Shown piece by piece: positions 23,442 through 33,304 of a stretch of 64,000 bases of DNA. Source of the stretch: Noviluteimonas sp052115395. Its GTDB lineage: Bacteria; Pseudomonadota; Gammaproteobacteria; Xanthomonadales; Xanthomonadaceae. A program made the translations under genes and the position numbers. Below the pieces are notes generated by a model. It did no database searches and had not been told where the DNA came from. It saw only the letters and a program-made list of their open reading frames with translations. The stretch lies in NCBI GenBank assembly GCA_052115395.1, contig JBFRGO010000002.1. One strand, written 5' to 3'. Numbering within the stretch: position 1 is the stretch's first letter; each line of letters starts with the position of its first letter.

Positions 23442-26122
23442 CACGGTTCCCCTTTCTCGATGTTCGCCTGCAAATTCGCCACGCGGCGCAACGCCCACCG
23501 CTTGAACCGCTCACCGTCGCGCAATTCGACCGGCAACTCGTCGACATTGCCCACGCGACACTGCGTCGTTCCCAGGCGCTGCACGGCGGCGGTCGCGTCG
23601 GGTGTCGCGACTTCGCAGACATGCAGTTGCAGCGGATCGAGCGCGAAGATGCGTTCGGGGTGGCCATCGAATTCCGCGATGAAACTGCCGTCCTCGCCCG
23701 TCTGGCCAGTCGGCGACTCCAGCAGCAGGACATGCGACAGCGGTTCGGCGCGCTCGTCGACCAGGCGGCCGACGTAGGTCATCGTCAACGTGGCTTCGAT
23801 CGATTGCACGCCGAGCTTGCCCGGCGTCAGGAACCAGTCGCGGCGGCCCGCGCCGGAGACGATCGTGCCGAGGCTGTGTCGCGAGCCATCGCCGTCCGCG
23901 ATATGCGTGCGTGCGACGGCATAACCTTCCATCGGCAACAACATCGAATCGCCGAAGCCAAGCTGCACGTCGCCCGCCGATGCGCCCGCCACCTTCGCCG
24001 CGATGCTGCCTTCGGGATAACGGCGCGCGGAATCGTTGACGCGCACGACGACGGCGGCGCCCGGTGTTCCGCCCGGCGCACCTGCGCCGAGGAACAGGCC
24101 ATCGCGCGAGACGGCGATCGACCCGGTGTGGTTCGCGGTCCACGCGACGTTGGATCCGGTTTGCGTGTCGTAATGGAACGCCGATGCACCGGCGGTGCCG
24201 TAGCGCCCATCGATGCGGCCGTCGACGCCGGCTTCCCAGCGCGAGTCCGTGTCGGCCGCGGCCGAGACGGTCAACTCGCGTCGCGAAGCGCCGTCCCAAC
24301 GATGCGTCTGAGACGCGCGCAACTGTGCACCGTCGTCGCCCTTGCGTGCGGACTGCGCGTCCACCGACGCCGACTGATGCACGGACGCACGCGTGGCTTG
24401 CGGCGCATTGCGATGGCGCGAGAACGTCAGCGATGCATGCACGCCGTCGTCGGTGGCACCGCTGGCTTCGCGGCGGTACGCACCCATGCGTAAGGAAATG
24501 AAACCGCCCTGTACCGAGAACGCGCGCGAGAACGTCGCATCGAAGCCCTCGTTACGCTGGCGGTTCATGCCCGAATCCAGGAGCGGCGATTGCGGGTCGT
24601 GCCACGGCGCATCGAACTGATCGGCGCCGCCGTAGGTGTAGCCGGCCGTCAGCGCGCCGCCGCCGAGCGGCACCGACACCGTCGAGGTCAAGGAGGACTG
24701 GCAGCCACGCGGCGCGGGCCAGTCTTCCACCACGCGGCAGTCTTTCGCGCGCATCGCCTGGCGATACAGATTCCACGCGACCGTGCGCCCGACGCTCAAT
24801 TGCTGCAGGTCGCCGCGCGTACCGTCGCTGCCGATCAGGGCGCCGGCGGACACCGTCCACGCACCGAGGCCTGTCGCCACGCGCCAATCCAGGCGCGTCT
24901 CGTTGTACGCGCGCCCGGAATTGAACACCGTCGTCGCATTGCTCAGGCTCGCGCCACGCATCGTGGGCAGGCGCACACCGAACTGCCCGACATCGCGCGA
25001 CTTCGAATCGCCGGGGACGTCAACGACGCGACCGCCCTGCGCGAACCACTGCCACTGATCGGAACCGAGACCTTCACCGCCCGTGCGGCTGAACGCAACC
25101 GTTTCGCTGCGCGTCTCGCGGCCGTTCTCGATCACGCGCAGGGTGACCGGATAACTGCCGACGGGAAAGGTACGCGTGTCGATCGCCTGCATGCCCGCGT
25201 CGAGGTAGGACGTCGAGAGCAACTGCGACCCGCGGAACGCATCCACGCGCGCGCGCTGGGACAACACGATCGAGACCGGCGTGCCTTGCCCGGCTTGTTC
25301 CTGGTCGATCCACGCCAGCGTGGTGCCCGCGCGCACGCCGTCGATGCGGCCCAGGGGCATCAACGCAAGCTGGAAGCTGCCGCCCAGGGGGCTGGCGAGC
25401 CCGTGCATGTCCATGCGACCGGCCTGCACGTAGTGCGACCGATCGAAGTCGTGGCGGTAATACGCATCGTCGAACGCGAAGCGGCTTTCGCTCGCGTCTT
25501 CGCGGCGGTTGTGCGCGTACTGCCACTCGAAACCGATATGTCCGCGCTGGCCCATGCCCAGCGCACCAATGCCGTTCGCGCTGAAAGCGCGGTAGTCGGC
25601 GTTGTCCGAATAATTGAACCCGTGCCGATGCACGAGTGCGTTCACGGCGGGCGTCGGCGCCACCCAGCGCGAGCGACGCGCCGATGCGCTCGGCAGCCAG
25701 GCCGGATTCGCGAAGAGTTCCACCACGCCCTTCGATTCATCGAAGATGGCGGCGACCTGTTCGGTCGCGATATACCCGCATTGCGTCTCGACGACGGCCG
25801 CATCGCCGCAGGCCAGATGTCGGTTCGCGGGCATCTGCGTGTTCAGCGCAACGAGCAGCGATTCGGCGGACGCCGTGACGCCGGCGTCGACCATGTTCTG
25901 CGCCAAACGCGACGCATCTTCGAAGTGCAGGCTGTCGGGCCGCACCAGCACCGGATGCAGGCCGAGCGACGTGCCCGCGATGCGCACTTCGAGGCGTTCG
26001 ACCTGGCCGTCGACCAGGCTCTCGAAACCGGCCGGCACGTCCGAATGCGTCAGCATGCCCGCCGTTGCTTGGTCGGCGAGGCAGGTCGAGATCGCGAGTG
26101 AGAGCAGGAGGCGACGAGGCAC
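23441..26122 (-). CDS. CFA/I-CS1 type outer-membrane fimbrial usher
   Basis: An 893-residue outer-membrane usher that secretes and polymerises fimbrial subunits delivered by the chaperone. It has a signal peptide (ending ADQATA), an N-terminal chaperone-binding region, a long beta-barrel region with a plug-like insertion, and C-terminal beta domains with GEDGSFIAEFDG, typical of ushers. The sequence is of the CfaC/CooC type (alpha clade) rather than FimD; blocks such as GSFQLALMPLGRIDG and VRVNDSARRYPEGSIAAKV fit that group. It lies 66 bp after the pilin, separated by a strong hairpin, and is coupled to the adhesin gene. Confidence 0.87.
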   Translation of the reverse strand: MPRRLLLSLAISTCLADQATAGMLTHSDVPAGFESLVDGQVERLEVRIAGTSLGLHPVLVRPDSLHFEDASRLAQNMVDAGVTASAESLLVALNTQMPANRHLACGDAAVVETQCGYIATEQVAAIFDESKGVVELFANPAWLPSASARRSRWVAPTPAVNALVHRHGFNYSDNADYRAFSANGIGALGMGQRGHIGFEWQYAHNRREDASESRFAFDDAYYRHDFDRSHYVQAGRMDMHGLASPLGGSFQLALMPLGRIDGVRAGTTLAWIDQEQAGQGTPVSIVLSQRARVDAFRGSQLLSTSYLDAGMQAIDTRTFPVGSYPVTLRVIENGRETRSETVAFSRTGGEGLGSDQWQWFAQGGRVVDVPGDSKSRDVGQFGVRLPTMRGASLSNATTVFNSGRAYNETRLDWRVATGLGAWTVSAGALIGSDGTRGDLQQLSVGRTVAWNLYRQAMRAKDCRVVEDWPAPRGCQSSLTSTVSVPLGGGALTAGYTYGGADQFDAPWHDPQSPLLDSGMNRQRNEGFDATFSRAFSVQGGFISLRMGAYRREASGATDDGVHASLTFSRHRNAPQATRASVHQSASVDAQSARKGDDGAQLRASQTHRWDGASRRELTVSAAADTDSRWEAGVDGRIDGRYGTAGASAFHYDTQTGSNVAWTANHTGSIAVSRDGLFLGAGAPGGTPGAAVVVRVNDSARRYPEGSIAAKVAGASAGDVQLGFGDSMLLPMEGYAVARTHIADGDGSRHSLGTIVSGAGRRDWFLTPGKLGVQSIEATLTMTYVGRLVDERAEPLSHVLLLESPTGQTGEDGSFIAEFDGHPERIFALDPLQLHVCEVATPDATAAVQRLGTTQCRVGNVDELPVELRDGERFKRWALRRVANLQANIEKGEP

Positions 26123-26152
26123 GGGCGACTTCCGATTGGGAATGAAGTGACG

Positions 26153-26175
26153 CGGGGCACGCGATGCGTGCCCCG
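26153..26175 (-). repeat. Intercistronic hairpin between pilin and usher
   Basis: CGGGGCACGC (26153-26162) and GCGTGCCCCG (26166-26175) form a perfect 10 bp stem with a 3 nt loop. No T-tract follows in the direction of transcription, so it is more likely to protect the 3' end of the pilin mRNA, or to attenuate the usher, than to terminate fully. Confidence 0.8.
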
Positions 26176-26188
26176 TCGTCGATGCGCA

Positions 26189-26683
26189 TTACGGGTTCGG
26201 CGTGACCACGACGCCGACGACGCCCTGGTACGTGCCCGCGTGCGTGATCGCACCCGGCGTCGCCTGCGAGATGCGCAGCATCTGCGCGACCGAACCGGCG
26301 GTGATGTCGCCACCCGGGAACAGGTTGGCTTCGGTCAGCACGATGGCCGTGGTGGTCACCGCGGTGCCGCCGAACGTCACGGCCAGCGGAATCGCCGGCG
26401 CGGCGGCGTTGGTGTTGTTGATCAGCGACGGCGCGGCGGCCAGGCGGACCGACATGTCGCTGGCGGCGTTGGTGAAGATGCGGGTGTTGACCTCGGTCGC
26501 CTGCAGGCCGTTGCCCGGCAGGTAGGCCATCGTCATGCTGGTCGGCAGCGGCGTGCCGTCGGCCTGCAGCAGTTCCACCGCCGGGTCGACGCTGGCGACG
26601 ACCGTGATGTCCTTCTGCACGGCGGCGGCGGAGAACGAAACGAGGGCCAGCGCGAGGGCCGGCACGAGCTTGATGAGCTTCAT
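26189..26683 (-). CDS. CS1-type fimbrial major subunit
   Basis: The structural pilin, 164 residues with a signal peptide (MKLIKLVPALALALVSF, cleavage near SAAA). The mature N-terminus QKDITVVASVDPAVELLQADG closely matches the donor strand of CS1/CFA/I/Cbl pilins, which begin in the same way. The remainder is small, threonine/alanine-rich and lacks cysteine, as expected for this clade. The ATG at 26683 has an AAGGA ribosome-binding site; the longer open frame lacks a signal peptide. It is the second gene of the operon, 114 bp after the chaperone. Confidence 0.9.
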   Translation of the reverse strand: MKLIKLVPALALALVSFSAAAVQKDITVVASVDPAVELLQADGTPLPTSMTMAYLPGNGLQATEVNTRIFTNAASDMSVRLAAAPSLINNTNAAAPAIPLAVTFGGTAVTTTAIVLTEANLFPGGDITAGSVAQMLRISQATPGAITHAGTYQGVVGVVVTPNP

Positions 26684-26797
26684 GCGTTGATTTCCTTGAT
26701 TGCTTGAGTGGAGCCCGAGGACACGCTGCATGCGGCCGGTTCGGGAAACTTCGGGCGGATGCCCGACGGGTTTGCGGCGCGCGATGCGCACCGCGTG

Positions 26798-27541
26798 TCA
26801 GGGCTGAAGCGCGAGCAGCTTTGGCGTTTCGTCCTGACTGGTCTGGTAGCGCAGGACCAGATGGCCCGCGCCCTGGATATCCGGCATCTCGATGCCGTGT
26901 GTGGGATAGACGCTGCGGTTGACATCGACCCAGCGACAGTTGCGTTCGCTGTCGACAGTGGGGCAGCGACCGATCTTCAATGCGCCGATGCGCAGCGTCC
27001 CGGTGTTCTGCATCCGCTTGCCATCGTCGACCAAGCGCGCGGCGATGCGACCGTTGTCGGGCAACACGCGAACCAGTGCGCCCCAGACTAGGTTGACGCC
27101 GAGTTTCGTCGACACGTCGGCGGTATTGGCTTCTTCGAGCGTGCTGTCGGACGGTGCATCGACCGGCTCGAAATAGACGCGATACGCCTTCTCTTCCTGC
27201 GGCGCGACCGGCGCGATGAGGCGGACGGTCCGCGTGGAGGCCGGCGCCAGGACCAGGCGCTGCGGCGACACGACGAGCGCATCGTCGGCCGACAGCGTGT
27301 TCTCGCGTTCATCGCGCGTCGCCGGCGCGACGATCTCCGCGACGCGAACTTTCACGTATTGCACCTGATCGCTCTTCGAATGCAATTCGATCTGGCCGAT
27401 GCCTTCGTGCTCGGGCCCGATGTGCGTCGTCATCGGATAAACGATGACGTTGGCCGAGGCGAACGCACTCCAGACGAGGAGTGTCGAGGCGACGATTGCC
27501 TGCCCGCAGCGCAGACGTTGTTGGAAGAACCTGGGCGACAT
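26798..27541 (-). CDS. Periplasmic fimbrial chaperone, CfaA/CblB type
   Basis: The first gene of the fimbrial operon, encoding a 247-residue periplasmic chaperone that completes the immunoglobulin fold of subunits and hands them to the usher. A signal peptide (ending AFASA) is followed by two immunoglobulin-like domains with the strand blocks VQYVKVRVAEIV, LVLAPASTRTVRLIAP and EKAYRVYFEPV, which match PapD-like chaperones of the alpha clade. The gene order chaperone-pilin-usher-adhesin equals cfaA-B-C-E. The 130 bp gap upstream of it must hold the operon promoter, which I could not identify securely. Confidence 0.88.
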   Translation of the reverse strand: MSPRFFQQRLRCGQAIVASTLLVWSAFASANVIVYPMTTHIGPEHEGIGQIELHSKSDQVQYVKVRVAEIVAPATRDERENTLSADDALVVSPQRLVLAPASTRTVRLIAPVAPQEEKAYRVYFEPVDAPSDSTLEEANTADVSTKLGVNLVWGALVRVLPDNGRIAARLVDDGKRMQNTGTLRIGALKIGRCPTVDSERNCRWVDVNRSVYPTHGIEMPDIQGAGHLVLRYQTSQDETPKLLALQP

Positions 27542-27671
27542 GGGAATGGTGGTCCGGGAAAGCGTCGCGCACTATCCGGCACCGCCCCGAGCCGCATAAT
27601 GAGACGTTAACGCGCCGAGATTCGGACGCGTCCTTCCCTCAGGCCGGAAACATCGCGATAAACATCCGCGC

Positions 27672-30600
27672 CTACTTCTCCTTGCGCCAGTTCAAGGATC
27701 CGCGGTTCTCCACCGCGCTCGACTCGATCTGGATATCGAAGCCCTTGCGCAGCAAATACTTCAACGTGAGCACCTGTCCGGTGCCCAGCAGCGACACGCC
27801 GTAGCCGACGTACAACTTCGGCGAGAGATATTTGCCCACGCCGAACACGTTGCCGCCAAGCGCGCGCGAATCCATCACGCCGGCGTCGTCGAAGCCCAGG
27901 CGCGTGGCGAGTTGCGACGCCAGCAATCCACCGCCCGCCGACAACGCGGCCGAGGCCGCATCGAGCTGCCGCCCTTCCTCGCTGCTCGCACTGCTGAGCG
28001 GGCGCCCGAGCGCGAGATAGGAGAGCGCCTCGGATTCATCCATCGCCGGGTCCGCCCACACTTGCGCCTGCGGCGACGTCGCATGGCCGCGCACCTGGAT
28101 ACCGGCGGTAACATCACCGACGACGCGCTCGGCGCGCACGTCGAGTAGCGGATCGACGATCGGCGCATTGCTCCAGATCAATTCGCCCTGCGACACCGTC
28201 AATTTCTGCCCATAGGCCTTGTAGTTGCCCGCGACTTCGAGCGTGCCGTTGCCGATCATTTCGCGGCCCGGGCGCTGGCGCACGCGCAACTGTCCTTGCA
28301 ACGTGCCGTCCAGGCCGAAGCCGTTGAGCGCGACCGCGCCTTCGGGCAGCACGAGCGTGAGGTCGAGCGACAGCGGGGATTCCACGGTGCGCTTGGGGTC
28401 GACAGGGTCGAGGACGACCACGTCCGGCGAACGCGTCGCACCGCCCTCCAGGCCTTCGAGCGCGATGCGCGCTTCCTGCACCGTCACCGTGCCCGTGACT
28501 TCGAGCGGCTGCTTCGCCGCATATCGCACCGCGACGTTCGGCGCGATCACCGCGTGCAGGTCGCGCGTATCGGCCGCGAGCACCTTGTCGCCGGTGACGT
28601 TGAGGACGAGCGGCGTGTCGTCGCCGCGCCAACCCAGCGACCCATCCACGCGCAGCGTGCCTTCGCCGGAGCGGATCGTGCCGGCGATGCGCGCCGAGCC
28701 GTCCTGCAACGCCTCCATCCGCACATCGCCATCGACCAGTTCGAGCGCGAGCGACGGGACCTCCGTGCGGAAGTTCGACAAATGCGCGTTGCCGCCGAGC
28801 GCGGGCTGCGCGCGCGTTCCGCCCAGTGCGATGTTCCCCTCGAGCAGGCCGGTCGGCTCGACGATGTCCGGCGACAACAACTCCATCCACGTCAGCGAAT
28901 CGGTGCGCAGGCTCACCTGGCCCGACAGCGGCGCGAAGTCGTCCCAGCCGGTCGCGATGCGTGCGTCGACGCGGCCGTCCTCGTTGAACGTCGTGCCAAG
29001 CGTGGCGGAGATGCGCTGCGGATCGAACAGCGCTTCGAACTGCAGTCCCTTGTACGACAACAAGTCGCGACGCGACCGTTCACTGTTGCGCATCCCGCCG
29101 TCGGCCGACGTCACGCGCACGTTGCCGCGCCACGCGTTGCCGACCGGCTGCAGATGCCCGACCAATTGCAGGTCGCCGTGCAACAACCACGGGCGGTCGT
29201 CGTCGCGCGGAGGCAGCCACGGCGTCGCGAGTTCGAGCGGGAGGCGATCGGCGCGCACGTCCAGGCCTCGTCGCGGCCAATCGGCGCTGGCGCACAGGGC
29301 GCCGCCGCCTTGCGTGGAGAGGCACGTGTTCGAAAGCGTGCCGTTGTTGCCGTCCCAACGCCACGTCGTCGGATGATCGAGCGCCCACGGCGTCCCCTTC
29401 ATCGGTGACAGGCGCAGCGTCGACAAGGTGCCGCCCCATTGCGCGCCGCGCCTGGTCGCGTTGCCCGAGAGCGTCGCGCCGCCGTAGGCGGTGTCCGCCG
29501 TCGCGTCGAGCGACAGATGCTCCATCGCACCGCGCGCATCGACGACCAGGCGCGAAACCGCCAGGCCCGCTTCGACATCGTGCGCTTCCACATGCAGCGC
29601 ACCACTGCCATTGCGCCACGGCAGTTTGCCGTTCGCGCGCAGCGAGGCCGCGCGGTAATCGCCCCAGTGCAGTGCGTCGCCGGTGAGGTCGGCTTCGATG
29701 TCGGGCGTCGCGCGCGGACCGCGCAACGAGGCCGTGCCGCGCAGCACGCCGCCCGCGCCGGGCAGCAGATCGTCCAGGCGGAGCGGTTCGAAGCGCGCAT
29801 CGACCGACAAGCTCGCACCGATGCGCCCCTTCGCCGATGCGCGGCTCCCGCCGAGCGACAAGGCCACATCGCCTTCGACATCGCTGCCATGCAACGCCAC
29901 TTTCGCACGCGCATCGAGCGCGCGACCGCGCAAGGTACCGCGCAACGCTGGGGCATCCAGCGTCGCGTCGAAGCCCTGGCCATCGCTGCGCGCATTGCCT
30001 TTCGTCGTCAGCTTGCCTTCGACGCGGCCGGGGAAGGACGGCACGAAATACCCCGGATCGAAGCCCGCCAGCGACGCATCGAGTTGCCACGCCAACGCAG
30101 GCGACCAATGCACGTCGCCTTTCGCATCGAGCGTGCCGCTGGGCATGCGCGCCTGCATTGCATTGATGACCGCGTGCACGGTGTCGCCGCGCGCGTTGAA
30201 GCGCAGCGTCGCGCGCTGGCCTTCGCGCAGGAACCGGCCTTCGCCTTGCGCCGCCCACGTGTCCGGCTTGCCCGCGATCCCGAAATCCGCATCGGCGACG
30301 ACCGCCGGCGCATCGGCCGTTCCACCCCAGCGCAAGCCACGCGCGTTGATGGCGAAGCGCAGCTTCTGGTGATCCGGATCGCGCAGGTCCGCGTAACCCT
30401 GCAATCGCGTGCGGCCATCGAGCGCGTCGATCACGAGCGGTTCGACCGTCAGCACCTTGTCGTCGAGACGCACCTTCGAGGGTTGGATGACCGCGCGCAG
30501 GTCGCCCTGCCGCACCGATCCCTGGATCGTGGCGCTGCCGCCCAGCCCATCGGCGCGCAGTTCGACCGCGAGTGGCGTGTCGCTCGGTTCGCCGCCGCGC

Positions 30601-31493
30601 AGCAGCGACAGATCGAGCACCGGGGCCGTCGCACGCAGGTGCCAACGCGGATCCGGTTCGCCACGCAGCGAGAAGGTCGCCTGCGCCGGTGCAGGCAAGC
30701 GCCCTGCGATCGCGACATCGAGCCTGGCGACATCGCCGCGCGCGACGATCCCGAAACGCGGGGCCGTGCGCCCGCGTTGCGCCGGCAATACGGCCGTCGC
30801 GAGGAAATCGGTGCGATAGCGATCGCGCGGCACGTAATCGCCGTGCACCGCGAAGCGGCCCAGATCGGTGTCGGCCTGCAGATGTTCGACGTGCAGCAAA
30901 CCATGCGATGCACGCAATCCGCCGCTGGCCGAGCGGATCGCAATCATCGGCGCGCCCGATTGCGTGACGCGCAGTCCTTCGATGCGGATCGTGTCGGCCT
31001 GCAAGGCGAGCGGCGGCTCGATCTTCGGCAGCGATTCGGGCCAACGCGGGAATTGGAAAGGTTCGTCGCTTTTGGGGATCTCGAGCGTCGCGCCGCGCAC
31101 GTCGAGTGCATCCAGGCGCAGCGTGCGGCCGAGCAGCGGGCGAATCGCCGGATCGACATGCACGGTCTTCGCGGTGAAGGTGATGCGCTTGGTCGGTTGC
31201 GCGGGATCGGACGCGTAATCGAATCGCACGCCATGCATCGTCAGCGGCCCCGATACCGGCCCTTCCGCGCTGTCCCAGGTCAGCGTCGCGCCCGCAGGCA
31301 AGCGCGCAACGACCTGCGCGAGCAACACGTCGCGCCCGCCGACCGTCGTCAGCAACCAGTACGCCAACGCGAACACGAGCACACCGAGCGCGAGCGCGCC
31401 GAGCGCCGAGCGGATCGCCACCTTGCGCGCCAACGCACGTCGCGCCGCCGCGCGTTCGGCGCGCTGTTCCGGCGTGAGCGGCACGCCCCTCAC
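27672..31493 (-). CDS. tamB: Translocation and assembly module subunit TamB
   Basis: A 1273-residue AsmA-like envelope protein anchored by one N-terminal membrane helix (about residues 30-52) with a long beta-rich periplasmic body. TamB-like proteins form hydrophobic grooves bridging inner and outer membranes, help insert some outer-membrane proteins with TamA, and are implicated in phospholipid transport. The C-terminal DUF490 region ends with KLYVGYGVSLLGTGQVLTLKYLLRKGF and a short basic tail, as in the family. It overlaps tamA by 4 nt (ATGA), so the pair is co-translated. It is probably the last gene of the glyQ-glyS-tamA-tamB transcript. Confidence 0.93.
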   Translation of the reverse strand: MRGVPLTPEQRAERAAARRALARKVAIRSALGALALGVLVFALAYWLLTTVGGRDVLLAQVVARLPAGATLTWDSAEGPVSGPLTMHGVRFDYASDPAQPTKRITFTAKTVHVDPAIRPLLGRTLRLDALDVRGATLEIPKSDEPFQFPRWPESLPKIEPPLALQADTIRIEGLRVTQSGAPMIAIRSASGGLRASHGLLHVEHLQADTDLGRFAVHGDYVPRDRYRTDFLATAVLPAQRGRTAPRFGIVARGDVARLDVAIAGRLPAPAQATFSLRGEPDPRWHLRATAPVLDLSLLRGGEPSDTPLAVELRADGLGGSATIQGSVRQGDLRAVIQPSKVRLDDKVLTVEPLVIDALDGRTRLQGYADLRDPDHQKLRFAINARGLRWGGTADAPAVVADADFGIAGKPDTWAAQGEGRFLREGQRATLRFNARGDTVHAVINAMQARMPSGTLDAKGDVHWSPALAWQLDASLAGFDPGYFVPSFPGRVEGKLTTKGNARSDGQGFDATLDAPALRGTLRGRALDARAKVALHGSDVEGDVALSLGGSRASAKGRIGASLSVDARFEPLRLDDLLPGAGGVLRGTASLRGPRATPDIEADLTGDALHWGDYRAASLRANGKLPWRNGSGALHVEAHDVEAGLAVSRLVVDARGAMEHLSLDATADTAYGGATLSGNATRRGAQWGGTLSTLRLSPMKGTPWALDHPTTWRWDGNNGTLSNTCLSTQGGGALCASADWPRRGLDVRADRLPLELATPWLPPRDDDRPWLLHGDLQLVGHLQPVGNAWRGNVRVTSADGGMRNSERSRRDLLSYKGLQFEALFDPQRISATLGTTFNEDGRVDARIATGWDDFAPLSGQVSLRTDSLTWMELLSPDIVEPTGLLEGNIALGGTRAQPALGGNAHLSNFRTEVPSLALELVDGDVRMEALQDGSARIAGTIRSGEGTLRVDGSLGWRGDDTPLVLNVTGDKVLAADTRDLHAVIAPNVAVRYAAKQPLEVTGTVTVQEARIALEGLEGGATRSPDVVVLDPVDPKRTVESPLSLDLTLVLPEGAVALNGFGLDGTLQGQLRVRQRPGREMIGNGTLEVAGNYKAYGQKLTVSQGELIWSNAPIVDPLLDVRAERVVGDVTAGIQVRGHATSPQAQVWADPAMDESEALSYLALGRPLSSASSEEGRQLDAASAALSAGGGLLASQLATRLGFDDAGVMDSRALGGNVFGVGKYLSPKLYVGYGVSLLGTGQVLTLKYLLRKGFDIQIESSAVENRGSLNWRKEK

Positions 31494-33286
31494 AGGTCCG
31501 CACCGATGTTGAGCGACACGGTCCAGCCTGCTTCATCGCCCGTCAGCCCGCGCGCGACGTCCACGCGCACGGGGCCGACCGGCGAGCGCCAACGCGCACC
31601 GATGCCCACACCGTAGTGCAGGTTCGGCGTGCTGCCATCGTAGGCGTCGCCGAAATCGACGAAGGCCGCGCCGCCCCATTCGCGCAGGAAATAGCGTTCG
31701 AACTCGACGCTGCCGGTGACCACGTTCTTCGCGCCTTCGGCGTAATCGCCGTTGCGCGGACCGATTTCGCGCCAGCCATAACCGCGCACGCTGCGGTCGC
31801 CGCCCGCGAAGTAACGCAGGCTCAAGGGAATCTGGAATAGCGCGTCGGTGAACGTGTGCCCGTACTCGCCGCGCAGCAACAGTCGATTGTCCGGACCGAA
31901 GCCGCGGATCCAGCGCGCCGTCGTGTGCAGTTGCAGGAACGTCGCATCCGAACCGAAGCCTTCGATGCCGCCGCGCACGGTCGCGGTGCCTGCGATCGCA
32001 CGTCGCGGATACAGGCGATCGTCGGCGTCCACGTATTCGGCGGTGAGCGCCGGATACAGCAGCGAGGCGTACTGGTAAGGCACCTGCGGATCGAGCGGAT
32101 TCCCGGAAGGGAAGCGCCAGCGCTCGCGCAGGGCGTGCAGCGAGACAGTGGCCGTCAGATAGCGATTGATCTCGCCGCTGCGGCTGCCGACCAGTTCGAG
32201 GCGGCGCGTATCGGCGAAATCGGTTTGCTCGTCGGCCAGTTGCAGGCTCGCGGTATACCAACCATCGAGCCAGAGGAAGGCTGGAACGCGATATTGCAGC
32301 GTCGCCGTCTTCTTGCGTTGCGCGTAATCGAGCTGCGCCAGCGCCTTGTGCCCGCGATCGTTGACGTAGCGCCGCTCCAGGCCCAAGCGCACGCCCGCAC
32401 CGCTGTCGGTGCCGTAGCTCACGCCCGCGGTATAGACATCGCGCTTGGCCGGCACGAGCGTGACGACGACGGGCACCTGGCCATCGACGGCCTTTTCCGG
32501 TTGCGGTTCGATCTCGATGCGCGAGAAGTAATCGAGCGAGGTGAGCGATTTGCGCAGGCGTTCCAGTCGGCCCTGGTGGTAGTACTCGCCTTCGTTCCAG
32601 TAGACCAGCTTGCCGAGCAGGCTGTCGCGCACGATGCGTTTGGGCGTCTGCGTGAAGGTGACCTTCCCCATGTCGTACCGGATGCCGCTGTTCCAGCGCA
32701 GCGAGACATCGGCCGCAAGGTCGGCGCGCGTGACCTCCACCTTGCGCGCCGTGAAATCGGCATCGAAATACCCGCGCTCGGCCAGGCGGCGCGTCACCCG
32801 CGCCTTCGACGCTTCATAGATCGCGTGATCCAAGACCTCGCCCTGGGTGGGCTTGAAGGCGTCGATTTCCTGTTTGAGGTATCGGTCGCCCGCCCCTTCG
32901 CCGTCGATGCCGACATCGAAATTGCGCACGCGCACCGGATCGCCGAGTTGCACGTCGATGGTGACCGTGACCGGCGCATCGGGCACGCGCGTGCGGTCGA
33001 CCTTGATCGTCGGCGCGTAGTAACCGAAGGGTTCCAGCGCCTCGCGCGTCTGCGCCTCGGCCTCGCGCACCAGGTAGGACATGCGACGGCCCGACACATC
33101 GCGCCCGATCGAATCGACCAGCGACAGCGAGCGCTTCACGTTTTCGGTCATCACCGGGTCGAGGCCGCGCACCTGCACGTCCGCCACCTTGGCGGCGAAC
33201 GCAGGCGCCGCGCTCGCCAGGAGCGCGGAGAGGCAGATCCATTGGAAGACCGGGCGGGGGGAGACCGGGACCATGCGGCCGAGCAT
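31490..33286 (-). CDS. tamA: Autotransporter assembly factor TamA (Omp85 family)
   Basis: A 598-residue outer-membrane protein with a signal peptide (ending APAFAA), three N-terminal POTRA-like domains (roughly residues 35-270) and a 16-strand Omp85 barrel with the conserved loop motif GGDRSVRGYGWREIGP and the C-terminal strand WTVSLNIGADL. It acts with TamB in outer-membrane protein insertion. An ATG four codons later (33274) is an alternative start. It begins 18 bp after the glyS stop, close enough for co-transcription with the glycyl-tRNA synthetase genes. Confidence 0.92.
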   Translation of the reverse strand: MLGRMVPVSPRPVFQWICLSALLASAAPAFAAKVADVQVRGLDPVMTENVKRSLSLVDSIGRDVSGRRMSYLVREAEAQTREALEPFGYYAPTIKVDRTRVPDAPVTVTIDVQLGDPVRVRNFDVGIDGEGAGDRYLKQEIDAFKPTQGEVLDHAIYEASKARVTRRLAERGYFDADFTARKVEVTRADLAADVSLRWNSGIRYDMGKVTFTQTPKRIVRDSLLGKLVYWNEGEYYHQGRLERLRKSLTSLDYFSRIEIEPQPEKAVDGQVPVVVTLVPAKRDVYTAGVSYGTDSGAGVRLGLERRYVNDRGHKALAQLDYAQRKKTATLQYRVPAFLWLDGWYTASLQLADEQTDFADTRRLELVGSRSGEINRYLTATVSLHALRERWRFPSGNPLDPQVPYQYASLLYPALTAEYVDADDRLYPRRAIAGTATVRGGIEGFGSDATFLQLHTTARWIRGFGPDNRLLLRGEYGHTFTDALFQIPLSLRYFAGGDRSVRGYGWREIGPRNGDYAEGAKNVVTGSVEFERYFLREWGGAAFVDFGDAYDGSTPNLHYGVGIGARWRSPVGPVRVDVARGLTGDEAGWTVSLNIGADL

Positions 33287-33304
33287 ACCCGGCCGGGGGA
33301 GGGC

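Noticed and set aside
29439..31616. A 725-codon open frame on the plus strand
   Set aside because: Antisense to tamB; composition dominated by Arg and Ala with no recognisable domain.
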